From positions 1-11,573 of the forward strand of contig PGXR01000085.1 of the NCBI GenBank assembly GCA_002839245.1: DNA of 11,573 nt, read 5' to 3'. This DNA is from Spirochaetae bacterium HGW-Spirochaetae-7. GTDB taxonomy: Bacteria; Spirochaetota; Spirochaetia; Treponematales; UBA12059. The notes beneath the pieces are model-generated. The model was not told the origin of the DNA. It saw only the letters and a program-made list of their open reading frames with translations, and did no database searches. Position numbers and translations under genes: made by a program. Positions 1 to 7,185 of this stretch are shown here, in pieces (position 1 is the first letter of the stretch; the number at the start of each line of letters is the position of its first letter).

Positions 1-807
1 CAGCACGTTCTCGTTGTAGGTCTTCTGGTCGCGGACCTGGTTGTCCGTCAGGTTGAAGCCTACCCTGCGCCCCTTGGCGTCCTGTCCGAAACCCGAAACC
101 CAGTCGTAGCGCATGTGGTACGGGTAGTAGCCCTTGTGGTCGTCGACGATACCCATCGCGTCCGGCGACGCGAACTCGATCCGCTCGCCGCCTATCTCGA
201 ACCAGCCCTGCATGGGCATCAGGACCTTGGTCGAATACATGGCGCGGTTGAGGCCGAGTGGCATGCATACTGCCGAAGCTGCCGTCTGTCTCGAGTTGTA
301 CGTGAACGAAAAGCTGCCCGCAAAGCCTGGGCTCCGGCCACGGCGCGCGCGGCTCGCCTTGACGCTCATGGAGCCTCCGGACAGGTCGAAGCGGTAGCTG
401 ATGGCCGAACGGTGGTCGCGGTACGATATCGTCTTCCCTTCAAGCCGCTCCCCAATGCCGAACCTGCCAAAGGGTATGAGGCGCTTGAAATCCAGGATGC
501 GGCCGCGTTCCCTGTCCCACGCGCTGAAACGGGCCAGGCCGAGGCTCTTGGCCTCGTAGAGCGTGGTAAAGAAGAACCACCTCTTGTCGCCGAACTGGAA
601 CGCCAGCCATTCCTTGCAGCGGAAATCCTTTATCCAGCGCGGCACGGGATAGTGGTACGGTTTGTGGACGTCCAGCATGTTGACGACTCCCGGTGGGCCG
701 TTGAAGCACCCGAGAACGAATTTACCATTCTCGACGATGCTTTCGGGAGGGTCCGCGAGGGTCCTCGAATATGCCTGGCGTTCTTCGGAGCCCGGTTCGG
801 CCGGCAT
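1..807 (-). CDS. DUF2804 domain protein, partial (3' end outside window)
   Basis: The minus-strand register from 807 down to 1 has no stop codon and gives about 269 codons, beginning MPAEPGSEERQ. The reading frame leaves the window before its stop. The start ATG (807-805) overlaps the stop of the upstream dehydrogenase as TAATG, a classic translational-coupling arrangement that fixes the start. The protein is rich in aromatic residues: a WFFFTTLYEAKSLGLARF segment lies near residues 77-94 and GFNLTDNQVRDQ near 250-261, followed by a YNEN motif. I recognise this pattern as the DUF2804 family, usually roughly 330-370 residues, so the C-terminal quarter is probably missing. No signal peptide or membrane segment is visible. 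The biochemical role of the family is not known to me, and the neighbours (a small-molecule kinase-like protein and a dehydrogenase) do not settle it. The family assignment is from memory of motifs, not from a search. Confidence 0.8.
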   Translation of the reverse strand, partial: MPAEPGSEERQAYSRTLADPPESIVENGKFVLGCFNGPPGVVNMLDVHKPYHYPVPRWIKDFRCKEWLAFQFGDKRWFFFTTLYEAKSLGLARFSAWDRERGRILDFKRLIPFGRFGIGERLEGKTISYRDHRSAISYRFDLSGGSMSVKASRARRGRSPGFAGSFSFTYNSRQTAASAVCMPLGLNRAMYSTKVLMPMQGWFEIGGERIEFASPDAMGIVDDHKGYYPYHMRYDWVSGFGQDAKGRRVGFNLTDNQVRDQKTYNENVL

Positions 808-1691
808 TACAGCAGGCCGTCCTGGTACATGCGATACAGGATCTGTGTTCCCTTGTCGCCGAAACCTCTGTCGCATACGAGGTCGAACAGATGCTCGGCG
901 AGAGCCAGCAGTGGAAGGTTCAAACCCATGGCCTTGGCTGAATCGAGTGCTATCCGGAGGTCCTTGAGGAAATGCTTCGCATAGAATCCGGGTTCGAAGT
1001 TGCCGGCGAGCATCTTCGGAGCCATGCCGGCGAGTTGCCAGCTCTGCGCTGCTCCGCCGCCGATGCTGTCGAGCACGTGCGCCGGATCGAGGCCCGCCTT
1101 CCGGGAGTAGATCATCGATTCCGTCGCCCCGATGAGCGAAGCGGCCACCGATATCTGGTTGGCCATCTTGGTGTGCTGTCCGGCGCCGGGGCCTCCCTGG
1201 AGAATGGCCGTCTTGCCGACCACGTCGAAGAACGGCTTGACAGCGGCGAAGGCCGCCTCTTCGCCGCCGACCATGATGGAAAGCGTCGCGTTCCTGGCCC
1301 CCATGTCTCCGCCGGAGACCGGCGCGTCGATGGCGGCCTTGCCAGCCTTGGCGGCGGCTGCGGAAATTCCGGCGGCGAGCGTCGGGTCGCTGGTGGTAAA
1401 GTCCACGAGGATAGCCCCGGGCCTGGAGCTTGCCACGAGCCCATTCGGTCCGAGGTATATGGCCTCGACGTCGGCGGGGTAGCCGACCATCGTGAATACG
1501 ACATCGGCTCCGGCCGCGGCGAGAGCCGGCGAATCAGCCCACGTGGCGCCGGCGGCTAGCAGGGGGTCCGCCTTGGACCTGGTCCTGTTGTAGACCGTCA
1601 GGACCGCGCCGGCCTTGAGGAGGTGCCCGGCCATGCTGGCGCCCATGACGCCCGTGCCTATGAACGCTATCTTGCTTCCCGATACTTCCAT
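807..1691 (-). CDS. 3-hydroxyisobutyrate dehydrogenase family NAD(P)-dependent oxidoreductase
   Basis: This 294-residue protein has the standard length of the beta-hydroxyacid dehydrogenase family, whose members oxidise or reduce short 3-hydroxyacids such as 3-hydroxyisobutyrate, tartronate semialdehyde or succinic semialdehyde. The N-terminal Rossmann motif is GTGVMG (residues 12-17). The substrate-binding signature DAPVSGG is at 122-128, and the GAGQHTKMAN segment carries the catalytic lysine K175 with N178. A KDL (243-245) follows in the all-helical C-terminal domain. NRT at 35-37, after the second beta strand, could favour NADP(H), as in glyoxylate/succinic semialdehyde reductases; that is an inference. 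The frame is open further upstream to 1916, but the start at 1691 has AGGAG six bases before it, and the family fold begins there (SKIAFIGTG). An in-frame ATG at 1697 touches that AGGAG. It lies 22 nt after the adenosine-specific kinase gene and overlaps the DUF2804 start by one base. The exact substrate is unknown. Confidence 0.92.
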   Translation of the reverse strand: MEVSGSKIAFIGTGVMGASMAGHLLKAGAVLTVYNRTRSKADPLLAAGATWADSPALAAAGADVVFTMVGYPADVEAIYLGPNGLVASSRPGAILVDFTTSDPTLAAGISAAAAKAGKAAIDAPVSGGDMGARNATLSIMVGGEEAAFAAVKPFFDVVGKTAILQGGPGAGQHTKMANQISVAASLIGATESMIYSRKAGLDPAHVLDSIGGGAAQSWQLAGMAPKMLAGNFEPGFYAKHFLKDLRIALDSAKAMGLNLPLLALAEHLFDLVCDRGFGDKGTQILYRMYQDGLL

Positions 1692-1697
1692 GGTCAT

Positions 1698-1702
1698 CTC
1701 CT
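1698..1702 (-). promoter_or_regulatory. Ribosome binding site deciding the dehydrogenase start
   Basis: On the minus strand AGGAG is followed by six bases (ATGACC) and then the ATG at 1691. The ATG at 1697 would abut the AGGAG with no spacing, so the second ATG is preferred. This also rules out the longer in-frame starts that would run into the preceding gene. Confidence 0.75.
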
Positions 1703-1713
1703 GGATACTATTG

Positions 1714-2208
1714 TTACGCGAATTTGTAGCCGAAGCGCCTGAGCATGGCCATGCGGTCGGCCCTGTCGGCGGCGGTCTCGGCGCCGGTCGGCGACGAACC
1801 GTCGATGACTCCCAGTATTCCGGCGCCCTGCGATGTCCTGGCGACAATTGCCTGCACCGGGTTGGCCGAGGCGCAGAATATGCGGCAGACCTCGGGGCAA
1901 GCCTTGATGCGGTCAAGCACGTTGATTGGATATGCGCCGGCGCCCATTACCAGGTAGAAGGTGTGCCCGGCTCCGGTGGCCAGCGCGCAGGCTGCAGCTT
2001 CGGAAACCAGCGCCTCGTCGTTGCCTTCGGTCCTGACCAGGCACGGTCCGGAGGCCTCGTTGAAGGCGAGGCCATACCTGGCGCCGGGGACGGAACCCGC
2101 CATGATCTCGGCAATGTCCTCCACGGTCTTTATGAAGTGCGACTGGCCAACGACGATGTTCGCGTCCTTCGTCCACGCGAGCTGGACGATCTCGATCTTC
2201 GTTTCCAT
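1714..2208 (-). CDS. Adenosine-specific kinase family protein (formerly DUF355)
   Basis: This 164-residue protein begins METKIEIVQLAW and matches the compact adenosine-specific kinase family, found in archaea and some bacteria, along its whole length. Conserved blocks are GQSHFIKTVED (21-31), GLAFNEASGPCLVR (46-59), GAGHTF (79-84), YPINVLDRIK (93-102), VCRIFCASANPV (107-118) and GILGVIDGSSP (130-140). It has no ATP-binding signature of the ribokinase-type adenosine kinases, so the family name should be read with caution; the true reaction in this organism is uncertain. It appears cytosolic, with no signal peptide or membrane helix. The start at 2208 has GGAGG six bases upstream. A longer in-frame start at 2316 would add a 36-residue, arginine-rich tail from the control region and is unlikely. 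It is the first gene of a minus-strand operon with the dehydrogenase and the DUF2804 gene, divergent from the efflux operon. Confidence 0.9.
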   Translation of the reverse strand: METKIEIVQLAWTKDANIVVGQSHFIKTVEDIAEIMAGSVPGARYGLAFNEASGPCLVRTEGNDEALVSEAAACALATGAGHTFYLVMGAGAYPINVLDRIKACPEVCRIFCASANPVQAIVARTSQGAGILGVIDGSSPTGAETAADRADRMAMLRRFGYKFA

Positions 2209-2214
2209 ATACGT

Positions 2215-2219
2215 CCTCC
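2215..2219 (-). promoter_or_regulatory. Ribosome binding site of the adenosine-specific kinase gene
   Basis: A full GGAGG on the minus strand lies six bases before the ATG at 2208. This is a strong Shine-Dalgarno and selects that start over the in-frame ATG at 2316. Confidence 0.8.
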
Positions 2220-2292
2220 GGACAGCCAGTCTACCCGTGAATCGATCCTGCCGCAAGCGAGCGGAGCGGATGCGAATTCTGCTTGCTTGCAC

Positions 2293-2321
2293 TTGCAAGA
2301 AGTCAAGAGATGACACATATT
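2293..2321 (+). promoter_or_regulatory. Possible promoter of the tetR-efflux operon
   Basis: TTGCAA (2293-2298) and CATATT (2316-2321) are separated by 17 bp, each matching four of six sigma70 consensus bases. Transcription would begin near 2328, inside the inverted repeat proposed as operator, and about 30 nt before the chosen TetR start. This is a weak match and rests on position as much as on sequence. Confidence 0.3.
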
Positions 2322-2346
2322 ACACATCATGCGAGTAAAATGTGTA
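2321..2346. promoter_or_regulatory. Candidate TetR operator, inverted repeat TACACAT-N12-ATGTGTA
   Basis: Two perfect 7-bp arms, TACACAT (2321-2327) and ATGTGTA (2340-2346), face each other across 12 bp. An extra direct copy of ACACAT lies at 2313-2318, nine bases upstream of the left-arm copy. A palindrome of this size just ahead of a tetR gene that heads an efflux operon is the usual place and form of an autoregulatory operator. It would also lie upstream of the divergent kinase operon and could affect both directions. Binding by this TetR is an inference. Confidence 0.55.
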
Positions 2347-2360
2347 GAATTGGATTGGCA

Positions 2361-2963
2361 ATGGCGGACATGACAAAAGACAGGATACTCGAGGCGGCAA
2401 CCGCCATCATCCGCGACGCCGGGCCCGAAGGCCTGACCGTGGAGGCCGCAGCCGACATGGCGGGGGTGAGCCGCAAGACGGTCTACAACCATTTTGACGG
2501 CAAGTTCGCTCTGATAGACGGGGCCGCCGCCGCCTGGACCTCCAGGACGCTTGTCCTTCTCCAGCAGATAGCCGATGACGGATCGCTGCCGTTCGTGGAA
2601 AAGCTGAACGCCATCGTGGAGCGTGGCTACGCTGAACTGAGGAACGGGGGGCGAATGCTTGGCGGCAAGGGCGGCGCTGCCGGTCCTGGCTTCCCGAAGT
2701 CGCTCAAGGCGACGTTCCGCGGCTTCATCGAAAGCATCGTCAGCGACGCCGTCGACGAAGGCATCGTCAGGCGGGAATTCGACGTCCCCAGGTTGACCTT
2801 CGCCATCGTCAACATCGTCGGCGGGCTGACAGTCCTGGACGGGCTCGAGGACGAGCCATTCTCCAAGGTCGACATACTCAAGGATTCCCTCAAGGCGCTG
2901 GTCGGCGGCATCCTGACGCCGGAAGGCGCCCTGGCGATGCGTGGATCGCCGTTGTTCGAATGA
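2361..2963 (+). CDS. TetR/AcrR family transcriptional regulator of the efflux operon
   Basis: With the start at 2361 this is a 200-residue protein, typical of TetR repressors. The N-terminal DNA-binding domain is clear: TKDRILEAATAIIRDAG forms helix 1 (5-21), and the helix-turn-helix spans about 26-45, with AADMAGVSRKTVYNHF carrying the YNHF recognition end. The rest is the variable ligand-binding and dimer domain, with an unusual glycine-rich turn (LGGKGGAAGPGFP, roughly residues 99-111). The start is uncertain. In-frame ATGs also exist at 2283, 2310, 2340 and 2370, and none has a good ribosome site. I chose 2361 because the domain normally begins a few residues before this helix and because the candidate operator occupies 2321-2346. 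The gene ends 11 nt before the membrane fusion protein start, so it is probably the first gene of the efflux operon and represses itself and the pump until a substrate binds. Confidence 0.88.
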   Translation: MADMTKDRILEAATAIIRDAGPEGLTVEAAADMAGVSRKTVYNHFDGKFALIDGAAAAWTSRTLVLLQQIADDGSLPFVEKLNAIVERGYAELRNGGRMLGGKGGAAGPGFPKSLKATFRGFIESIVSDAVDEGIVRREFDVPRLTFAIVNIVGGLTVLDGLEDEPFSKVDILKDSLKALVGGILTPEGALAMRGSPLFE

Positions 2964-2967
2964 AGGA
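2963..2967 (+). promoter_or_regulatory. Ribosome binding site deciding the membrane fusion protein start
   Basis: AAGGA follows the tetR stop and lies seven bases before the ATG at 2975. The alternative in-frame ATG at 2960 overlaps the tetR stop as ATGA but has no ribosome site before it, so 2975 is preferred; the two differ by five residues. Confidence 0.6.
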
Positions 2968-2974
2968 TACGAAA

Positions 2975-4054
2975 ATGCTGGGTGGGATGAAGTCGAGGCC
3001 TGGAAGCGTGCTCCGCGTTCTCAGGTGGTTGCTGCCGCTCGTCATCGTAACTGGCGCGGTGGCATTCAGGCTAGTCGTTTCGGCCAGGGTGCCCGTTCCG
3101 CCGGAGGCGGCCCCGATACCGGTGCGCACGATGAGGCCGGCTTACGGCGACCTGGTCCGTACGCTCGACCTGAACGCGCATGTGGAATCCGAGACCATGG
3201 TAACGGTGCTGCCGCTGGTGTCCGGCGTGCTCCAGGAGATGCTCGTGGACGTCGGCCAGAACGTGAAGAAGGGCCAGGTCGTCGCGAGGGTCGACGCGCA
3301 GCGCTTCGAGCTGCAGCTCCAGCAGGCGGAAGCGGCTTACCTTTCGGCCAAGTCGTCGTACGAGCGGCTCGGGCAGCTGTACCGCGCCAACGCGGCGACG
3401 CAGCAAAGCTACGAGCAGGCCGAGGGACAATACGAAGCCTACCAGTCGCAGTACGAGCTTGCCCGGATCCAGCTGGACTATGCCAGCGTCAAGAGTCCCG
3501 TGGGCGGCGTCGTGCTCGTGAAACACATGTCCGCCGGGTCGCTTGCCGCTCCGGAAAGGCCGCTGGTGACGATAGGCGACCTTGATGACCTGGTGCTGCG
3601 CGCCCAGGTTCCCGAGCGCTATTACGAGGCCTTCCTTTCGGGCAAGGATTCGATGCGCATCGACATACGGAGGGCCGGCGGAGGCGAGTACCGTGGAACG
3701 ATACGGAACATAAGCCCCTTCGTGTCGGCGGATACCAAAAACTTCGAAGTCGTCGTCGCGATAGGAAAAGGGCCGGACGTCCTGCGTCCCGGCATGTTCG
3801 TGTCGCTCGGGTTCGAGCTTGCCCGATGGCCGGGGGTCTACAGCCTGCCGTTCGAGGCGCTGGCCGGAGGGCGCCTGTGGTGGGTCGAGGACGGCGTCGC
3901 GAAAAGCGAGCCGTACACGCCGGTCGAGTCTTCCGACGCCTCGTTCGTGGTACCACCCGCCTGGGTGGTCCGTGACGTCATCGTCGAGGGCCAGTACTTT
4001 GCGCGCGAAGGCTCCCGTGTCTCGGTCGTCGCGTCGCGGGATGCCGCCAGATGA
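2975..4054 (+). CDS. RND efflux membrane fusion protein (periplasmic adaptor, HlyD/AcrA type)
   Basis: This 359-residue adaptor would bridge the inner-membrane RND pump and the outer-membrane channel. A hydrophobic segment at about 16-36 (WLLPLVIVTGAVAF) with no following lipobox cysteine suggests an uncleaved membrane anchor rather than a lipoprotein. The first half of the lipoyl/barrel-sandwich domain is at about 70-108 (VSGVLQEMLVDVGQNVKKGQ). A glutamine-rich coiled-coil hairpin follows at about 108-170. The second lipoyl half is at 171-202 (SVKSPVGGVV... ending in GDLDDL). A beta-barrel domain covers about 205-282, including RPGMFVSL, and a membrane-proximal domain covers about 285-350. 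The length is normal for the family. The stop overlaps the RND start by four bases (ATGA), which implies coupled translation. The substrate of the pump cannot be read from the sequence. Confidence 0.93.
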   Translation: MLGGMKSRPGSVLRVLRWLLPLVIVTGAVAFRLVVSARVPVPPEAAPIPVRTMRPAYGDLVRTLDLNAHVESETMVTVLPLVSGVLQEMLVDVGQNVKKGQVVARVDAQRFELQLQQAEAAYLSAKSSYERLGQLYRANAATQQSYEQAEGQYEAYQSQYELARIQLDYASVKSPVGGVVLVKHMSAGSLAAPERPLVTIGDLDDLVLRAQVPERYYEAFLSGKDSMRIDIRRAGGGEYRGTIRNISPFVSADTKNFEVVVAIGKGPDVLRPGMFVSLGFELARWPGVYSLPFEALAGGRLWWVEDGVAKSEPYTPVESSDASFVVPPAWVVRDVIVEGQYFAREGSRVSVVASRDAAR

Positions 4055-7000
4055 TGCTCTCCGATTTCTCGGTAAAGCATCCGGCAATTGTGACGATATT
4101 GCTTGTCAGCCTTGTCGTATTCGGGGTGATGGCCGGCCGGTCCCTGAATTCGGAGATGATACCGTCAGTCGCCCTGCCGGAAGCGACGATCGTGACTATG
4201 TACCCTGGAGCGGGAGCCAGGGAGGTGGAAAGGGAAATATCGAGGCTGATAGAGAACCAGATGTCCACGTTGCCAGGCGTCGGCAAGCTGACGTCGTCCA
4301 GTTTCGACTCGTATTCCCTGGTCAACATGGAATTCAGGGACGGCGTTGACGTCGGCGGAAAGCTGCCCCAGATCAGGGAACTGCTCAACGGCATAGCGGA
4401 CGACCTGCCTGAAGGCATCGAAGGGAATCCCGTCGTCTTCGTTTCCGAGGCAAGCGCCTTCCTGCCCATCTTCTCGGTACGAATCTCCGGCGACATGGAC
4501 CCGGAAGCGCTGACCGGATACCTCGAGGACCGGCTGAGCCCGGCGATGGCGCGCATCCCCGGCGTCTCGAAGATAAACCTCGTCGGCGGCTCCACGCGGG
4601 AGGCGAGGATTACGCTGAACGTCGCCGAGCTCCAGTCCCGGGGAATTCCTGCGCTGTCAGTCTATGAGGCGCTGCGATACAGCAACCTGAACATGCCGGC
4701 GGGCAGCGCGGAATACCGTTCGAGGGAGCTGACGTTCACGACGGCCGGAGCCTTCTCGAACCTCGAGGAGCTCGGGAACCTGACCGTTGGCTACAGCGAT
4801 GGCTCGTTCATCTTCCTCAAGGACGTGGCGCAGATATCGCTGGAGCCGGAACCCCGGAACATCCGCATCCGGGCGGGCGGCAAGGACTACGTGATGCTCG
4901 ATATCCTCAAGCGGGACGAAGGCGATACCGTCAAGATAGTCACGGCCGCCATGGGCGTGCTCGAGGAGGTCAGGCGCGAGTCCGGCGACGTCATCGACTA
5001 CGCCGTCATCACCAACCAGAGCGAGACGACGCTGCGGTCGCTGCGTACCGTGATCCAGGCCGCGGCAACGGGCCTTGCGTTGACGATACTCGTCATCATG
5101 CTGGTACTCCACGACCTGCGCGCGACGCTCATCATCGGCCTTTCGATACCGCTTTCGATACTGTTCGCGCTGCTCGGGCTTTTCGGCACCGGGCGGTCGC
5201 TGAACCTTCTCTCCCTTTCCGGCATCACGGTAGCCATCGGCATGATAGTCGACAATTCCATCGTCGTGCTGGAGAACACCTACCAGAAATTCAAGAAGAC
5301 GGGCGACCGGCGCCGCGCCGCTCTTGACGGGGCCGGCGAGGTGGGCGGGGCCGTCCTGGCCTCGACGACGACAAGCATCTGCGTCTTCGCGCCGCTGCTG
5401 TTCCTGACGGGCATCATCGGCGTCGTCATGAACGACCTGTCGCTGGCGATCGTATTCGCGCTGGCCGCATCCGCCCTTGTCTCGGTCATCGTGGTGCCAT
5501 GGATGTCGTCGCTTATCCTGAAGCGCGAGGACCAGCTCAGGCGCCCCGGTTTCATAAAGACCTTCGAGGCGCGCATCGACCGCCTGCTCGACGGGCTCGA
5601 GAAATTCTACCGGCGGCTGCTCGGCGCCGCGCTGTCGAACAAGGCCTTTACCATCATCCTTTCGCTGTCGCTGCTGGCCGCCAGCGTCCTCCTCTTTTCA
5701 ATACTGAAGATAAGCTTCCTGCCGCCCACCGACACGGGCGAGTTCGAGCTGCACATCGAGACTCCGGCGGGCTACAGCCTCGAGCGGACGATGGCCAGGG
5801 TCGACGAACTTGACGCCCTTGTGTCGTCGCTCGTGCCGGAGATCGAGGCGGCCGTGTACTATGTCGGTGCCGGCAACGCGATAGCCATTACCGGTTCTCC
5901 CAACCGCGCCTTCGGCCGCATACGGCTGGTGCCGAGCGAGTCGCGCAAGCGGACCATCCAGGAGATACTGCCGCTGGTACAGGACGCGCTGGCGCGGAAC
6001 CTGCCGGACTGCGATGCCACGGTGCTCAACGGAGGCTTCGATTCGCTGCTCGCCATGGGTACCGGGGGCCAGGGCTACCTGATGGAAGTCTACGGGACAG
6101 ACCTGGAAGCGGTGACCGGGACTGCCAGGATGGCCCGCGAGATACTCGCCCGGGATCCCGATGTCTTCAAGACGGAGCTTTCGGTGCGCATGGACTCGGA
6201 GCAGCTCTACGCCGACCTGAGCCAGTCATACATGGGTACGCTCGGCGTAACCACCTACGAAGCCGGCGTCACGAGCCGCATCCTGTTCGGCGGCATGAAG
6301 GCCGGTTCGCTGCGCGTCGCCGGGGACGATTACCCGATACGGGTTACTTCCGACATAGCCACCAGGAGAATCGACGACGACATGCTCAACCGGATGGTGC
6401 TCCGCACCCATGACGGCAGGAATGTCAGTTTCGCCGCGTTTTCGACGATAGAATCGAGGCCCGCGCTGTCGAGGATAGACCGCAGGGACCGCAACTTTTC
6501 GGTCGAGGTGCGTGGTTACCTCCGCTCCGACGACCAGTCGGGCGTCACGTCGAGGATGAGCGCCGGCATGGCGGCGCTTTCACTTCCGTTCGGGGTCAAG
6601 TACCGGAACGCCGGTACGAGCGAGCTGATAGGCGACTCGCTCTCCAGCCTGTCCCTGATGCTGGCCATCAGCGTTTTCCTCGTCTATGCGGTGATGGTCA
6701 TACAGTTCGAGCGCTTCATGCAGCCGCTTATCATCATGGCCTCGATACCGTTCTGCCTGATAGGCGTCGTGCTCGGACTCTATCTCTTCGGATCGTCGCT
6801 TTCCATCATCGCGATGCTGGCGCTGATAGCGCTCGGCGGCACAGTCGTCAACAACGCAATAGTGCTCGTCGATTACGTGAATACATTGCGGACGAGTTAT
6901 GGGTTGGAATTGCGGACGGCGGTGGTCGAGGGCGCGGCCAACCGGCTGAGGCCTATCCTCATGACCGCCATGACCACGCTGTTCGGCGTGCTGCCGATGG

Positions 7001-7185
7001 CGCTCGCCCACGGCAACGGCTCCGAGGTCTACGCGCCTCTGGGCCAGGCCATCTTCGGTGGCCTGCTGTCCTCGACAGTCATCACGCTCGTACTCATACC
7101 CGTGCTGTACGAAGTCCTCGAAAAGGGGACGACGATAATGAAGGCGGCCACCGGGGCCGCGACGGAGATCGAAGTCCATGAATGA
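4051..7185 (+). CDS. RND efflux transporter permease subunit (AcrB-like, MMPL/ACR_tran family)
   Basis: This 1044-residue protein has the full length and two-fold layout of the AcrB family. TM1 lies at about 11-33, then a porter-domain loop, TM2-TM6 at about 338-490, TM7 at about 532-552, a second large loop, and TM8-TM12 from about 865 to 1020. The canonical FLPPTDTGEFELHIETP follows TM7. In TM4 the motif is GMIVDNSIVVLEN, with D401-N402 where AcrB has two aspartates. In TM10 the motif is VVNNAIVLVDY (N934-N935) where AcrB has a lysine. The RLRPILMT arginine block of TM11 is kept. Proton-driven drug, lipid or metabolite export by a trimer in the inner membrane is expected; the substrate is unknown. 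The start is ATGATG; the first ATG overlaps the adaptor stop by four bases, and either could be used. The 3' end overlaps the TolC-like gene by eight bases. Confidence 0.95.
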   Translation: MMLSDFSVKHPAIVTILLVSLVVFGVMAGRSLNSEMIPSVALPEATIVTMYPGAGAREVEREISRLIENQMSTLPGVGKLTSSSFDSYSLVNMEFRDGVDVGGKLPQIRELLNGIADDLPEGIEGNPVVFVSEASAFLPIFSVRISGDMDPEALTGYLEDRLSPAMARIPGVSKINLVGGSTREARITLNVAELQSRGIPALSVYEALRYSNLNMPAGSAEYRSRELTFTTAGAFSNLEELGNLTVGYSDGSFIFLKDVAQISLEPEPRNIRIRAGGKDYVMLDILKRDEGDTVKIVTAAMGVLEEVRRESGDVIDYAVITNQSETTLRSLRTVIQAAATGLALTILVIMLVLHDLRATLIIGLSIPLSILFALLGLFGTGRSLNLLSLSGITVAIGMIVDNSIVVLENTYQKFKKTGDRRRAALDGAGEVGGAVLASTTTSICVFAPLLFLTGIIGVVMNDLSLAIVFALAASALVSVIVVPWMSSLILKREDQLRRPGFIKTFEARIDRLLDGLEKFYRRLLGAALSNKAFTIILSLSLLAASVLLFSILKISFLPPTDTGEFELHIETPAGYSLERTMARVDELDALVSSLVPEIEAAVYYVGAGNAIAITGSPNRAFGRIRLVPSESRKRTIQEILPLVQDALARNLPDCDATVLNGGFDSLLAMGTGGQGYLMEVYGTDLEAVTGTARMAREILARDPDVFKTELSVRMDSEQLYADLSQSYMGTLGVTTYEAGVTSRILFGGMKAGSLRVAGDDYPIRVTSDIATRRIDDDMLNRMVLRTHDGRNVSFAAFSTIESRPALSRIDRRDRNFSVEVRGYLRSDDQSGVTSRMSAGMAALSLPFGVKYRNAGTSELIGDSLSSLSLMLAISVFLVYAVMVIQFERFMQPLIIMASIPFCLIGVVLGLYLFGSSLSIIAMLALIALGGTVVNNAIVLVDYVNTLRTSYGLELRTAVVEGAANRLRPILMTAMTTLFGVLPMALAHGNGSEVYAPLGQAIFGGLLSSTVITLVLIPVLYEVLEKGTTIMKAATGAATEIEVHE

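Larger units (their letters stand above)
2209..2360. promoter_or_regulatory. Divergent control region between kinase operon and efflux operon
   Basis: This 152-bp gap separates the two oppositely transcribed operons. Its right half (about 2277-2360) is much richer in A and T than the coding sequence around it, as expected for promoters. It holds repeated TTGC/GCAA motifs: GCAAGC at 2253-2258, GCTTGC at 2281-2286 and 2285-2290, and the self-complementary CTTGCAAG at 2292-2299. To the right of these is an ACACAT/ATGTGT inverted repeat. No consensus promoter stands out for the leftward operon. TTGACT at 2306-2301 with CAGAAT at 2281-2276 has an overlong 19-bp spacer, so I do not call it. Confidence 0.6.

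Noticed and set aside
115..984. Open frame of 289 codons on the plus strand
   Set aside because: It is in the codon-for-codon antisense register of the DUF2804 gene, crosses into the dehydrogenase gene, and has no recognisable motifs; it is a by-product of high GC.
807..1916. Longer dehydrogenase reading frame starting at 1916
   Set aside because: The extra 75 residues lie over the adenosine-specific kinase gene in another frame, are arginine- and proline-rich noise, and bypass the good AGGAG site before 1691.
1714..2316. Longer adenosine-specific kinase start at 2316
   Set aside because: The extra 36 residues come from the control region and do not belong to the family, which starts at METKIEIV with a strong GGAGG.
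3071..4087. Open frame of 338 codons antisense to the membrane fusion protein
   Set aside because: The composition is arginine- and histidine-rich with no domain, and the plus strand has clear HlyD/AcrA architecture across the same bases.
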